NCBI GenBank assembly: GCA_944364615.1
Contig: CALVWF010000008.1
Coordinates: 1-64,000, forward strand
Direction: 5' to 3'
Length of the DNA: 64,000 bases
Origin: an uncultured Clostridia bacterium
GTDB taxonomy: Bacteria; Bacillota; Clostridia; Christensenellales; CAG-314
The notes beneath the pieces were generated by a model, which ran no database searches, had not been told where the DNA came from, and was given only the letters and a program-made list of their open reading frames with translations. The position numbers were made by a program, and so were the translations under genes. This document shows positions 16,012 through 25,288 of this stretch, in pieces. The number at the start of each line of letters is the position of its first letter. Within the stretch, counting starts at the first letter, position 1.

Positions 16012-17757
16012 ATGAGAAACGACAGACAAAAAGGTAAAAAGACCGGTGCGGACAGAGCGATCCGCGCCGACAACGCCTTCCGTCCGAAGGGCAAACTGAA
16101 AGTTATGTTCCTCGGCGGTGTGGGCGAAATAGGTAAGAATATGACTGCATTCGAATACAATGACAGTCTTGTGGTAATCGATGCGGGGGTATCTTTTCCC
16201 GGTAACGATATGCCGGGCGTGGACGTAGTAATTCCCGACATATCCTACATTGTAGAAAACAAACACAAGTTGAAGGCTGTGCTGCTCACTCACGGTCATG
16301 AGGACCATATAGGAGCATTGCCTTTCTTCATAGAAAAATTGGGATGTAAAGTGGATCTTTACGGTACCAAACTGACTTTGGCACTTGCGGAAAACAAACT
16401 TGTGGAACATGATTTGCAAAACAAAGCCAATTATATCACTGTTGCCGACAAGAGCGTGGTGACGCTCGGCGACTTTACGGCGGAATTTATACACGTGTCG
16501 CACAGCGTTGCAGGATCATTGGCAATATGCCTGCGTACTCCCGTAGGAACGGTGTTGCACACAGGCGATTTCAAGATAGACTACACTCCGCTGGGCAACG
16601 AGATAATGAATCTCAACCGCATTGCGGAAATAGGCAAACAGGGTGTATTGCTGCTGATGAGCGAATCCACCAACGTGGAAAAACCCGGCTATACCCTCAG
16701 CGAATCGGTTGTGGAAAACACAATGAACAAACTGTTTGCCGAAGCCAAGGGCAGACGAATCATAATCGCTACGTTTGCGTCCAATATAGACCGTGTGGGA
16801 ATGATAATGGATCTTGCGCGTCAATACAAACGTAAAATAGTGGTTACGGGCAGAAGCATGCTCAATTACATCGAAACCGCTTGCCGTGTAGGACACATTT
16901 CCGTGGACAAAAATCTTATCGTCGAGACGGACCAACTGGCAAATCTCGAAGACGGCAAGGTGGTCGTACTGTGTACAGGCAGTCAGGGCGAACCGATGTC
17001 TGCACTGACTCGTATGGCAAACGGCGAATTCAACAAGATAAAGATAGGTTCCAACGACACCATAATAATTTCCGCAAATCCCATTCCCGGCAACGAAAGA
17101 GACGTTTACAACGTCATTAACAATCTCTACCGTCTGGGCGCGCTGGTGGTCTATTCGCGTCTTGCGGAGGTGCATGTTTCGGGACACGCCTGTCAGGAAG
17201 AACTCAAACTGATTTACACTTTGGTAAAACCCAAGTACTTTATACCCGTTCACGGCGAATACAGGCATCTTAAAAGACATTCGATGCTCGTTCAGCAACT
17301 GGGACACAAGCAAAGCAACGTAATCATTCCCGAACTGGGAGATTGCGTGGAACTGGATCGCAACACCTTTGAAGTCACAGGCAAGGTTGCTTACGGCAAC
17401 GTTATGGTAGACGGATTGGGCGTGGGCGACGTGGGCAACATCGTATTGAAAGACAGACTGACGCTTGCCGAAGACGGTGTGCTGGTAGCCGTAGTGTGCG
17501 TCGGCAAGAGCGACGGCAAATTGCTGTGTCCTCCTCAGGTAGTGAGTCGCGGCTGTTTCTTTTCGGGAGACGTCAACTCTTTCGAAACGATAGAGGACGT
17601 CAAACGTATAATCGCCGCCGAAGTCCCCAAATACGTGTTCAACAGAATACTGGAAGTGGATTCGCTCAAACAGTCGATACAGCGCACAGTCAAACAGTAT
17701 TTCAAGCACAAACTCAAACGTAACCCCATTGTGTTGTCGGTAGTGACGGAGATCTGA
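16012..17757 (+). CDS. rnj: Ribonuclease J
   Basis: Metallo-beta-lactamase/beta-CASP exo- and endoribonuclease of mRNA decay and rRNA maturation, cytoplasmic. 581 residues from ATG 16012, which has AGAGGT 5 bases upstream. The zinc-binding motif HGHEDH is at 94-99, later ligands are in 'HVSHS' and 'HTGDFKID', and the beta-CASP domain contains 'TFASNIDRV' and 'CTGSQGEP'. The 'HVSGHA' and 'PVHGEYRH' motifs and a C-terminal domain are all present and complete. The length fits RNase J (about 555-600). The first 25 residues are basic and extra to the catalytic core. The methyltransferase gene follows after 4 bases. Confidence 0.96.
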   Translation: MRNDRQKGKKTGADRAIRADNAFRPKGKLKVMFLGGVGEIGKNMTAFEYNDSLVVIDAGVSFPGNDMPGVDVVIPDISYIVENKHKLKAVLLTHGHEDHIGALPFFIEKLGCKVDLYGTKLTLALAENKLVEHDLQNKANYITVADKSVVTLGDFTAEFIHVSHSVAGSLAICLRTPVGTVLHTGDFKIDYTPLGNEIMNLNRIAEIGKQGVLLLMSESTNVEKPGYTLSESVVENTMNKLFAEAKGRRIIIATFASNIDRVGMIMDLARQYKRKIVVTGRSMLNYIETACRVGHISVDKNLIVETDQLANLEDGKVVVLCTGSQGEPMSALTRMANGEFNKIKIGSNDTIIISANPIPGNERDVYNVINNLYRLGALVVYSRLAEVHVSGHACQEELKLIYTLVKPKYFIPVHGEYRHLKRHSMLVQQLGHKQSNVIIPELGDCVELDRNTFEVTGKVAYGNVMVDGLGVGDVGNIVLKDRLTLAEDGVLVAVVCVGKSDGKLLCPPQVVSRGCFFSGDVNSFETIEDVKRIIAAEVPKYVFNRILEVDSLKQSIQRTVKQYFKHKLKRNPIVLSVVTEI

Positions 17758-17761
17758 TACT

Positions 17762-18349
17762 ATGGCGCAATTGGAAAAAATGCTGTCCTTTGCCAGAGAG
17801 AATTATATTCCGGTAATGCTGGACGAAACGAGAAATCTGCTTCAACGTCTTGCGGAGGAAAACAAACCCAAACGTATACTGGAAATCGGTACCGCAATAG
17901 GTTACAGCGGTATAATAATGCTGACAAGCAGCCCCGAAGCGCATCTCAACACAATAGAGATAGACGAAAAAAATGCCGAAACGGCACGCGCTAATTTTAT
18001 CGAAGCGGGCGTGTACGACAGGGTGAACATCTTTGTCGGCGACGCAAGAGAAATCGTAACGCAATTGACGGGCAGGTACGACTTTATATTTCTTGACGGT
18101 CCCAAGGGACAGTACGACAGTTTTTTGCCTTACCTTACCGATGTGCTTGAAGTGGGCGGTCTTCTTGTGTGCGACAACGTTTTGTACAAGGGGCTGGTGG
18201 AACACGTTCCCGAACATCGTCACAAGCACATCACCATTGCACGTAATTTAAACAAATTTTTAAACGATCTGAACAGAGACAAAAGATTTAGCACACGTCT
18301 TTACCGCATAGGAGACGGTGTAACTGTGTCCAGACGTACAGGAGAATAA
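17762..18349 (+). CDS. trmR: tRNA 5-hydroxyuridine methyltransferase (YrrM/TrmR family)
   Basis: 195 residues, class I SAM-dependent O-methyltransferase. Motif I is 'ILEIGTAIGYSGI' (about 40-52), the acidic ribose contact is in 'LNTIEIDEKNAE', and the metal/catalytic 'FIFLDGPKGQYD' and 'VCDNVLYKG' motifs are intact. In Bacillus subtilis the orthologous YrrM (TrmR) methylates 5-hydroxyuridine at tRNA position 34 to 5-methoxyuridine. The adjacent U32-family gene, in a 1-base overlap (TAATG), is the counterpart of the hydroxylating TrhP. That pairing is the main reason for this call over a general catechol-type methyltransferase. Confidence 0.82.
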   Translation: MAQLEKMLSFARENYIPVMLDETRNLLQRLAEENKPKRILEIGTAIGYSGIIMLTSSPEAHLNTIEIDEKNAETARANFIEAGVYDRVNIFVGDAREIVTQLTGRYDFIFLDGPKGQYDSFLPYLTDVLEVGGLLVCDNVLYKGLVEHVPEHRHKHITIARNLNKFLNDLNRDKRFSTRLYRIGDGVTVSRRTGE

Positions 18350-19566
18350 TGACGGACGTTTTGACAGAGACAGAACTGCTTGCTCCGGCGGGCAATACGG
18401 AAAAGATGCTTACAGCGTTTCACTTCGGTGCTGACGCTGTTTATCTTGCGGGGCAAAGTTTCGGACTGCGTGCCTATGCCGGAAATTTCACCGACGAGCA
18501 GATGGCGGAGGCAGTGCGATACGCACATTCAATCGGAAAAAAAGTATATGTCACTATAAATATTTTTGCCTTCAACAGCGATTTCGACGGACTTGCGGAT
18601 TACCTGAAAAGGGTGGAAAGCGCGGGCGCGGACGCTGTGTTGGTAACCGACGTCGGCGTGTTCGATTTTGTAAGGAAAAACACTTCTTTAAAAATACATA
18701 TTTCCACACAGGCAAATACCACAAACAAATACGCCGTAAAATTCTGGTATGAACACGGTGCGGAAAGGGTGGTTCTTGCACGTGAACTGTCTCTTGACGA
18801 CATATCGGAAATTCATTCGTTTGTGCCCGAATGTCAGTTGGAAACCTTCGTGCACGGCGCTATGTGTATAGGTTATTCGGGCAGATGTCTTATGAGTAAC
18901 TATCTGACAGGCCGTGACGGCAACAGAGGTCAGTGCGTGCAGGCTTGCCGTTGGGAATGGGAAATAAACGAAATAGGCGACAAGAATCGCAAACTGAGAC
19001 TTACCGAGGACGGAAGGGGAACCTATATATTCAATTCCAAAGATCTCAACATGATTAAACACCTTGACGAGTTGAAAAAGGCAGGCGTCTACAGTTTTAA
19101 AATAGAAGGAAGAATGAAGTCCGCCTTTTACGTCGCAACGGTAGTAAACGCTTACAGGCGTGCGTTAAACGGTGAAAATACCGATATTCTGAACGGCGAA
19201 CTGGAAAAAGCGTCCCACAGAACATACACAACGGGATTTTTCCTTGACGAACAGCAACGTCAGTATTATCCGTCCAGCAAAGCGGTGGAACAAAGTAAGT
19301 TTATAGCCAAGGTTCTTGACTGGAAAGATGGCGTTGCCACAATCGAGCAGCGAAACAAGTTTGTCAGCGGACAGACACTGGAAATACTTTCTTCGGGAGA
19401 AAGTCAGTGCAAAACTTTTGTTGCCGACGACATCCGAGACGCCGACGGTAATCCCGTAGAAGTTGCCAATGTGGTGCAGCAGCGTCTGACGGTAAAGTGT
19501 CCCTATCCGTTGACTGCGGGAGATATATTGCGTTTGCCCGTCGTTACAGGCTCTGCGGAAAACTGA
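18349..19566 (+). CDS. trhP: U32 peptidase-family tRNA hydroxylation protein (TrhP-like)
   Basis: 405 residues. Family hallmark 'FVHGAMCIGYSGRCLMSNYL' (about 165-184), then 'NRGQCVQACRWEW', with four cysteines placed as in members that carry an iron-sulfur centre. The N-terminal TIM-like part starts 'ELLAPAGNTEKMLTAFHFGADAVY', also typical. Bacterial homologues act in prephenate-dependent formation of 5-hydroxyuridine at the tRNA wobble position; others modify 23S rRNA. The upstream methyltransferase that uses the hydroxylated product supports the tRNA role. Bacillus has two adjacent copies (YrrN/YrrO); only one is here. Confidence 0.85.
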   Translation: MTDVLTETELLAPAGNTEKMLTAFHFGADAVYLAGQSFGLRAYAGNFTDEQMAEAVRYAHSIGKKVYVTINIFAFNSDFDGLADYLKRVESAGADAVLVTDVGVFDFVRKNTSLKIHISTQANTTNKYAVKFWYEHGAERVVLARELSLDDISEIHSFVPECQLETFVHGAMCIGYSGRCLMSNYLTGRDGNRGQCVQACRWEWEINEIGDKNRKLRLTEDGRGTYIFNSKDLNMIKHLDELKKAGVYSFKIEGRMKSAFYVATVVNAYRRALNGENTDILNGELEKASHRTYTTGFFLDEQQRQYYPSSKAVEQSKFIAKVLDWKDGVATIEQRNKFVSGQTLEILSSGESQCKTFVADDIRDADGNPVEVANVVQQRLTVKCPYPLTAGDILRLPVVTGSAEN

Positions 19567-19644
19567 AACTACCACTGCGGTGGGCGGTTTAATAAAAATT
19601 TATAATTCAGGCAGGTTCAGTCGTATGTTCAAAACCTGTTTAAG

Positions 19645-19681
19645 TGCACATTCCTTTAAGCGGTAATGTGCATTTTTTTTT
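19645..19681 (+). terminator. Intrinsic terminator of the rnj-trmR-trhP unit
   Basis: TGCACATT/AATGTGCA stem with a 12-base loop, followed by nine Ts. A weaker hairpin (CAGGTT/AACCTG) lies just before it at about 19612-19638. Confidence 0.85.
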
Positions 19682-19785
19682 GTTCTTTCTGCCCGAACTA
19701 CGGCGTATTCTACTTTTAGTAGATATGCGGTTTGTTACTCTACTTACAGTTTTTTATCAGTATAGTTTCTTAAAGGTAAAATCGG

Positions 19786-19814
19786 TTGTAACACGGCGCA
19801 CTGTGCTGTAAAAT
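19786..19814 (+). promoter_or_regulatory. Sigma-A promoter of degV
   Basis: TTGTAA at 19786-19791, a 17-base spacer and TAAAAT at 19809-19814. Confidence 0.65.
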
Positions 19815-19846
19815 AATACAGTGATTTTTAAAAAGGGAGTGACGAA

Positions 19847-20710
19847 ATGAAGAATATAATTGTATCAACGGAAAACACCTGCGACCTTACGCCTGAAATA
19901 CTCAACGCGCGTAACATTCCGGTCGTCAGCATGCATTACTTTCTCAACGACAAGGAATTCGACTGCACCCAGCCTTTTGACGCTTCGGAATTTTACGGAG
20001 CGATGAGAGACGGAGCGATGACTCGTACAAGCATGATCAACGAGTACGATGCGGAAAAATATCTTCGTTCGCTTATGGAGCAGGGCAAAGATGTAGTGCA
20101 CGTCAGTTTTGCAAGCGCTTGCAGCGGAACGGTCAACAATTTCCTGCGTGTTGCGGAAAAACTCAACAAAGAATATTCCAACAAAGTTTACGTAGTGGAT
20201 TCCATGGCTGAATCGGGCGGACAGGGATTGCTGGTTGTGCTTACCGACAACTTTGCCGAAACGGGCAAATCGGCAAAAGAAGTGTACGACTACGCGATGG
20301 AAATGCGCAATCACGTCTGTCATTATTTCTGCGTGGACAGTATCAAGTATCTTGCGCGCGGCGGCAGAGTGTCAAAGGTTGCCGGTTTTATCGGTTCGCT
20401 CATCAACATCAAGCCCGTTCTTTACACAGATCCCGAAGGCAAACTTACCGCGCTCAACAAGGAGATTACCAGAAAAAGATCTTTGAACCGTCTTGTGGAT
20501 TATATGCAAAAGAAGTACGACAAGGCGAGCGATCTTGTATATATCACTTACGCCGATTGCCTTGGCGACGCACAGTTCGTTGCCGCACAGATAGAGGAAA
20601 AGTTCGGAGTAACACCCGTTTTAATGCCTTTGGGTCCTGTAATAGGCAGTCACTCGGGTCCCGGAACGGTTGCTTTGTTCTTTACCTCTCAGGATCGTGT
20701 AAACAGATAA
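19847..20710 (+). CDS. degV: DegV-family fatty-acid-binding protein
   Basis: 287 residues. DegV/FakB proteins hold a fatty acid between two domains, and FakB forms present it to the kinase FakA for phospholipid synthesis. Seen here: the N-terminal 'IIVSTENTCDLTPEIL', 'RTSMINEYD' (usual TSxP/TSQxS region), 'FASACSGTVNNF', the central 'DSMAESGGQGLL', 'YLARGGRVSKVAGFIGSLINIKPVL' with the family's Arg-Gly-Gly-Arg turn, and 'GPVIGSHSGPGTVALFF' near the end. All are complete. AAAGGGAG lies before the ATG. The gene stands alone between its own promoter and a terminator; no fakA is nearby. Confidence 0.92.
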   Translation: MKNIIVSTENTCDLTPEILNARNIPVVSMHYFLNDKEFDCTQPFDASEFYGAMRDGAMTRTSMINEYDAEKYLRSLMEQGKDVVHVSFASACSGTVNNFLRVAEKLNKEYSNKVYVVDSMAESGGQGLLVVLTDNFAETGKSAKEVYDYAMEMRNHVCHYFCVDSIKYLARGGRVSKVAGFIGSLINIKPVLYTDPEGKLTALNKEITRKRSLNRLVDYMQKKYDKASDLVYITYADCLGDAQFVAAQIEEKFGVTPVLMPLGPVIGSHSGPGTVALFFTSQDRVNR

Positions 20711-20757
20711 TGTAAAGCGTTGTTCCGAACTACCAATGAGGAACAATCCCATAAAAG

Positions 20758-20797
20758 AAGACAAGGTTTCATCTTACCCCGAAACCTTGTCTTTTTT
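20758..20797. terminator. Strong terminator after degV
   Basis: A 13-base stem (AAGACAAGGTTTC/GAAACCTTGTCTT) with a 10-base loop, then TTTTTT. A-rich bases on the other side could also serve the minus strand, where dapB ends 140 bases away. Confidence 0.9.
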
Positions 20798-20938
20798 ATA
20801 TTCTGTGAGCGATTTGATTTTAACTGTCTCTTGCCGCACCGTAAAGAAATTCGAACAACGGGCTTTGACAAGTTTTAACCTATTTTGCTTTGTGCTGTTG
20901 AGAGATCCGATATGTATTGTACGTCATGACTTTTTGCG

Positions 20939-21586
20939 TCAGCCGTTCGAGTTTGCCGTCTGTACCAGTTGAACGGCGCATCTGAGTGCTCCCGACGCAA
21001 ATGCGGTTGAATTTTCCGTGCGGTATTGCATTGTTACGCTTTCGCTTCCTTTAGCAAATATAACCGAATGCATTCCGCTCATTTCACCGAGTCGGGCGGA
21101 CAGCACTTTGATTTTTTTATTTATTCCCATGCCGTGCAGTTTGCTTTCTATTGCCGACTGTATTACAAGTGCGGTACCGCTCGGACGGTCCTTTTTGTTT
21201 TTCTTGTGCGCTTCGTAAATAACGCAGTCCCAGTCGGGCAAAAGTTCCGCTGTTTGCACAACGCATTTTTTAAACGCTTCAAACGCCTCCCCGAAATTTT
21301 GTCGGTATACCGTGGGCAGACGCTCTGAATGTTGCCGTAAAAGTTCCTTTTGCTTTTCGTTCAGTCCCGTAACCGCATATACAAGAGGACAGCCTTTTTG
21401 CGTGCAGTAGTCAAGAACATCGTCTAATGCCTCGGGAACGGAAAAGTCTATAACGACGTCGCACGGGCGGGAAAAGTCTGCCGTCTGATCTTTGTCAATG
21501 CCGTACACGCAGTGCCCGAGCTGTTTTGCTCTTTCCGAAAGAAGCGTCCCCATTCTTCCTTTTGAGCCGAATACGGTTATATTCAC
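20939..21586 (-). CDS. dapB: 4-hydroxy-tetrahydrodipicolinate reductase
   Basis: Third enzyme of the DAP/lysine branch shown here: reduces the DapA product to tetrahydrodipicolinate with NAD(P)H. 215 residues, shorter than the common 240-270. The nucleotide motif is GSKGRMG (8-14). The signature region reads EAHKKNKKDRPSGTA. Against E. coli DapB this keeps catalytic H159 and K163 and the PSGTA loop but replaces H160 by lysine. Its start overlaps the dapA stop by 4 bases, and it is the last gene of the asd-dapA-dapB operon. Confidence 0.9.
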   Translation of the reverse strand: MNITVFGSKGRMGTLLSERAKQLGHCVYGIDKDQTADFSRPCDVVIDFSVPEALDDVLDYCTQKGCPLVYAVTGLNEKQKELLRQHSERLPTVYRQNFGEAFEAFKKCVVQTAELLPDWDCVIYEAHKKNKKDRPSGTALVIQSAIESKLHGMGINKKIKVLSARLGEMSGMHSVIFAKGSESVTMQYRTENSTAFASGALRCAVQLVQTANSNG

Positions 21587-22416
21587 ATCACACCTCCCGA
21601 AAAGGCAATAAATTCGTCCGCCTCTTTTTGCAGTTTTTCATCGGGAAGTGTAAGAGGCAGTCGCACTTCGGGACTCGATATCAATCCTACCTTGTACAGC
21701 AGGTATTTAATCATTGTGGGATTTACCTCTTTTGCAAGCAGATTTACGCAATTTTGATAGACGTCACTGTGTTTTCCGTTCATTACCTGTGCCGTAAGAG
21801 TGGGAAACAAATTGGAAATCACGGAAATTGCACCTTTTGCCGACAAACTCTCGATATATTGAGGCAACAGAGCGTCGTCACCGCACAGCACATCGATACC
21901 GTCGACCGACAGTTGCTTTGCTTTTTCGACGTTCACGCATTGCTTTACGTGAGTGACGTTCGGAAATTTCCGACACCCGCCGATCTGTCGCAACGTCAGA
22001 CAGTAACCGCTTCTCGAAGGCACGTTGTACAGTATCACGGGCAAAGACGTGCATTTGCAGATGCTTTCTATATGTCGTACGTATCCCTCTTCCGTGCATT
22101 TGCTGTAATAGGGGGGCGAAACCAGCAGTGCGTCTGCCCCTTCCGCCGTGGCGTACACAGCCTGTTTTACCGCCTGATCCGTGGACGGCGAACTTATGCC
22201 CGCTATAAGCGTACATCCGTCGAGACGGCTGCGGCAGAATCTTAAAAGGTTTATTTTTTCTCTGTGTGACAGTAACGTGCTTTCGCCCGTAGTGCCTGCT
22301 ACCACAAAGGAAGTCACATCGTGAAGTATTTGAAAATCAAGCAGTTTTTCGAGGGATCTGTAACATATTTTTCCGTTAACGAATGGCGTTGCAAGTGCGG
22401 TAGTCAACCCGTTCAT
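21583..22416 (-). CDS. dapA: 4-hydroxy-tetrahydrodipicolinate synthase
   Basis: Class I aldolase condensing pyruvate with aspartate semialdehyde. 277 residues, slightly short of the usual 290. Seen: GTTGES (41-46), catalytic Tyr in 'YNVPSRSG' (Y130, R135) and the Schiff-base lysine in 'THVKQ' (K158). The TIM barrel ends with a reduced C-terminal helical domain. Overlaps of 4 bases with both asd and dapB imply one transcript and coupled translation. Confidence 0.93.
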   Translation of the reverse strand: MNGLTTALATPFVNGKICYRSLEKLLDFQILHDVTSFVVAGTTGESTLLSHREKINLLRFCRSRLDGCTLIAGISSPSTDQAVKQAVYATAEGADALLVSPPYYSKCTEEGYVRHIESICKCTSLPVILYNVPSRSGYCLTLRQIGGCRKFPNVTHVKQCVNVEKAKQLSVDGIDVLCGDDALLPQYIESLSAKGAISVISNLFPTLTAQVMNGKHSDVYQNCVNLLAKEVNPTMIKYLLYKVGLISSPEVRLPLTLPDEKLQKEADEFIAFSGGVM

Positions 22417-23390
22417 TGTTGTCTTCTCCTTAAAACGTTTATAAGTATTTCGTAAGCGTTGTACGCCGCGCCTCTCAAAAGGTTGTCTGCGGTAATAAAG
22501 CAGTTGAAACAGTCGTCGCGATACAGGTCTCTGACAATGCGTCCTACACTTACAAAGGGTGTTCCTCTTACCGAAATAGGCATCGGGTAAAGATTGTTTT
22601 CGGTGTCATCGGTAAGAAGTATGTTGCGTGTGGAAATAAAATCACGTCGTAACGTTTCGATATCGGGCATTTTGTTCAGTTGTATGTTTGCGCTGATGCA
22701 ATGTCCCACGCTGACAGGCACCCTGACGGCAATGCAACTTATTTCTATTTTGCTGTCGAGTATTTTCTGCGTTTCATTTACCACCTTCATTTCTTCGTTG
22801 GTGTAACCGTTGGCGTTGAAACGGTCTATATGAGGTATTACATTGTCGTAAATGGGGTGTACAAAACTTTTCAGTTTGCCGTAACCGTGTTTTTGCGTCA
22901 GGTCTTCGAGTGCCTCTCTGCCCGCTCCGCTTACAGCCTGGTAGGTGCTTGCCACAACGCGTCTGATTCCGTACTTCTTTACGGCGTTTAGCGCGGTGAC
23001 CAACTGTATGGTAGTGCAGTTGGGATTTGCGATTATGTTGTCGGTTGCTCTGACGCTGTCGCCGTTGACGTCCCACACGACAAGGGGAACTTTGTCGTTC
23101 ATTCGGTAGGCTTTGCTGTTGTCGATACACAGCGTGCCGTTTGCGGACAGTTGCGGAATGTATTTCAACGCCGTTTCTTCGTTGGCAGTAAATATTGCCG
23201 CATCGGGACGATGTTGCAAAAGTTGAGTTACCGGCAACACTCTGACTTTTCGGTTCTGTATGGTGATTGTAGTTCCTGCCGATTTGTCGGCGAATGCAAG
23301 AAACTTCGCATTGAAGTCTGAAGCGCTGAACACATCGGCAAGTTTATTTCCCACAAGACCTGTTGCTCCTACAATGGCTATTGTTTTCAA
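22413..23390 (-). CDS. asd: Aspartate-semialdehyde dehydrogenase
   Basis: 325 residues. Reduces aspartyl phosphate to the semialdehyde. The NADP motif is GATGLVG (8-14), the active cysteine is in ANPNCTT (C125), and the substrate Arg and catalytic His lie in 'RVPVSVGH'. The start codon is TTG with AAGGAG 6 bases upstream, one of the few non-ATG starts among core genes here. It heads the asd-dapA-dapB operon; the matching aspartokinase is about 26 kb away at 49062. Confidence 0.95.
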   Translation of the reverse strand: MKTIAIVGATGLVGNKLADVFSASDFNAKFLAFADKSAGTTITIQNRKVRVLPVTQLLQHRPDAAIFTANEETALKYIPQLSANGTLCIDNSKAYRMNDKVPLVVWDVNGDSVRATDNIIANPNCTTIQLVTALNAVKKYGIRRVVASTYQAVSGAGREALEDLTQKHGYGKLKSFVHPIYDNVIPHIDRFNANGYTNEEMKVVNETQKILDSKIEISCIAVRVPVSVGHCISANIQLNKMPDIETLRRDFISTRNILLTDDTENNLYPMPISVRGTPFVSVGRIVRDLYRDDCFNCFITADNLLRGAAYNAYEILINVLRRRQQ

Positions 23391-23500
23391 TAAATTCTCC
23401 TTTTTTACTTTGTAATATAAAATACTACGAAAAATTTATTCTCAACACACGCTTGCGATTTATTTTGTGAAAGTTTTTTGTTCAAACAGTGCAAATTTAT

Positions 23501-23529
23501 TTGTATTATATTCTTTTTTTTGTTATACT
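23501..23529 (+). promoter_or_regulatory. Sigma-A promoter for the 23634 gene
   Basis: TTGTAT at 23501-23506, a 17-base T-rich spacer and TATACT at 23524-23529. Confidence 0.6.
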
Positions 23530-23633
23530 GTTACGGTAAATAAGGTTTATTTAAGAAACGATATTTATTATATACACGTTAAATCAGGTTTACCGTGCGT
23601 TTCTGTCGGTTAAACCGCTTTAAGGAGTTGGAA

Positions 23634-24560
23634 ATGAAGTTTAAGGACGTATTGCTTGACAACGAACGAAACGGACATCTTACCAAAAGACTCAACCGTT
23701 TGTCCGGCTGGAAATTTTTCCTTGTGCTGTGGCGCAACAATATGGGCAGAGTGCTTTTGCTCAATTTTTTGGTGCTGATTTTTGCATTGCCTGTCATAGG
23801 GTTAAACCTGTGGGGTAATGTGCTTATATCCGAATTGCAGGTCACTTTGCCTTACTACGGATCGTTCGGAATGGGTACAGGCGTTTGGACGGGCGTAATA
23901 GACGTTTACAATTCACGGGTAATGGAGATAAATCACCAGACCGCATTGCTGTGTCTTGCGGGAGCGTTGTTGCTCTGCCTTGTGCTCAGCGGTGTGTTCG
24001 CGGTTTTACGCGATTCCTTCTGGATAGGTCAGTTGCGTATAATCAAGCCCTTTATGATGGGCGTCAAGGCTAATTTCCTGTACGCGTTTGTGTCTACCTG
24101 TCTGATAGCGGGCAGCGTGTACGGATTGTTCGAATTTTACTGGTGGACAAGTTCGGTGTTGGCTCAGTGGCTGTCTATAGTGCTTACGGTGTTGCTGTCG
24201 CTGGTGGCTCTTTTGCTTGCCATGTATCTGTTTATACTGTGCTCCGTCACCGTTACCTACAAACAGTCGGTCAGACAGAACCTCAAGGACAGTTGGTTGC
24301 TCATGTGGCTCAATCCGATTCCCAACCTGTTCCATTTCGTGGCTTGTCTGTTGCCTGTCATTCTTGTGGTACTGGTCGGATTTAACTTTACCGGATTGTT
24401 CGGTATGGTTGTTCTGATGTTTATATTTATGGTGGGAGCATTCTACATTCCCTTTGTATGGCAGACATTTATGATGCGTACGTTTGCTTTGTTCCATCCT
24501 GTTGCTGTCAACAAGAAGGGCGAAACGATCGTCAAGAAAACGTCAGAACAGGGGGCTTGA
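23634..24560 (+). CDS. Polytopic membrane protein, distantly DUF624/YesL-like
   Basis: 308 residues with about six helices. The N-terminal 'NNMGRVLLLNFLVLIFALPVIG' and the later 'YLFILCSVTVTYKQSVRQNLKDSWLLMW' resemble the DUF624/YesL family, whose members sit next to sugar transport genes in other firmicutes, though this protein is longer. No transporter is adjacent here. ATG 23634 is chosen for its AAGGAG 7 bases upstream. The methyltransferase gene starts 1 base after its stop. Confidence 0.6.
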   Translation: MKFKDVLLDNERNGHLTKRLNRLSGWKFFLVLWRNNMGRVLLLNFLVLIFALPVIGLNLWGNVLISELQVTLPYYGSFGMGTGVWTGVIDVYNSRVMEINHQTALLCLAGALLLCLVLSGVFAVLRDSFWIGQLRIIKPFMMGVKANFLYAFVSTCLIAGSVYGLFEFYWWTSSVLAQWLSIVLTVLLSLVALLLAMYLFILCSVTVTYKQSVRQNLKDSWLLMWLNPIPNLFHFVACLLPVILVVLVGFNFTGLFGMVVLMFIFMVGAFYIPFVWQTFMMRTFALFHPVAVNKKGETIVKKTSEQGA

Positions 24561-24561
24561 C

Positions 24562-25278
24562 ATGAACGCCTATTCCGCTCTTGCGGACTACTACGAAATA
24601 TTTTCCGACAAAGATTGCGACTACGAAAGTTGGTCGCAATATTTGTATTTATTGCTCAGACGTCACGGTTGTGCAAAGGGTGCGGACGTAGCCTGCGGCA
24701 CAGGCAAAATGACACGTCTGCTTGCCGCTAAGGGGTTTAAAGTCGTCGGAATAGACAACAGCGAAGAAATGCTTGCTCAGGCAATGTCGGCGGGCAGAGC
24801 GACTTACGTCCGTCAGGATATGACGGAACTGCTACTGCCGCACAAAGCGGACTTCATCACCTGCGTAAACGACGGAACAAATTATTTAAACGCTAAGAAG
24901 ACGGAAATTTTCTTTAAAAGAGTTGCAGACAATCTGAGAACGGGCGGTGTTTTTGTATTTGACATTTCCACTCCCTACAAATTCAGCAACAAGATTGCCG
25001 ACAACGTCTTTTACATCGACAACGACGACGTAACCTGCCTTTGGTGTAACCGCACGGAAAAAGACAAGGTGACAATGGACCTTACGTTTTTCGTACGAGA
25101 AGGGGATTTGTACAGGCGCAGTGACGAAAGACATGTGCAGTATATACACGGCGTAAAGGACTTGTCCGAGCGATTGGACAAATGCGGATTCGATGTGTTG
25201 AGCGTAACGGACAGTTACAGCGACCGACCGCTCAAAGAAGACAGCCTCAGGGCTACATTTGCGGCGGTAAAGAGATAA
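24562..25278 (+). CDS. Class I SAM-dependent methyltransferase
   Basis: 238 residues. The SAM-binding motif 'GADVACGTGKMTRLLAAKG' is at about 39-57, the acidic ribose residue is in 'VVGIDNSEEML', and 'DFITCVNDGTNYL' is the motif IV region. The fold is the small Methyltransf_25 type; the substrate is unknown. The start lies 1 base after the membrane-protein stop and the gene is followed by hslO 10 bases later, so three genes probably share a transcript ending at 26208. Confidence 0.85.
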   Translation: MNAYSALADYYEIFSDKDCDYESWSQYLYLLLRRHGCAKGADVACGTGKMTRLLAAKGFKVVGIDNSEEMLAQAMSAGRATYVRQDMTELLLPHKADFITCVNDGTNYLNAKKTEIFFKRVADNLRTGGVFVFDISTPYKFSNKIADNVFYIDNDDVTCLWCNRTEKDKVTMDLTFFVREGDLYRRSDERHVQYIHGVKDLSERLDKCGFDVLSVTDSYSDRPLKEDSLRATFAAVKR

Positions 25279-25288
25279 GAGGTGCTAT

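Noticed and set aside
16516..17709. 397-codon minus-strand frame across rnj
   Set aside because: Antisense shadow of the RNase J gene, whose motifs are complete on the plus strand.
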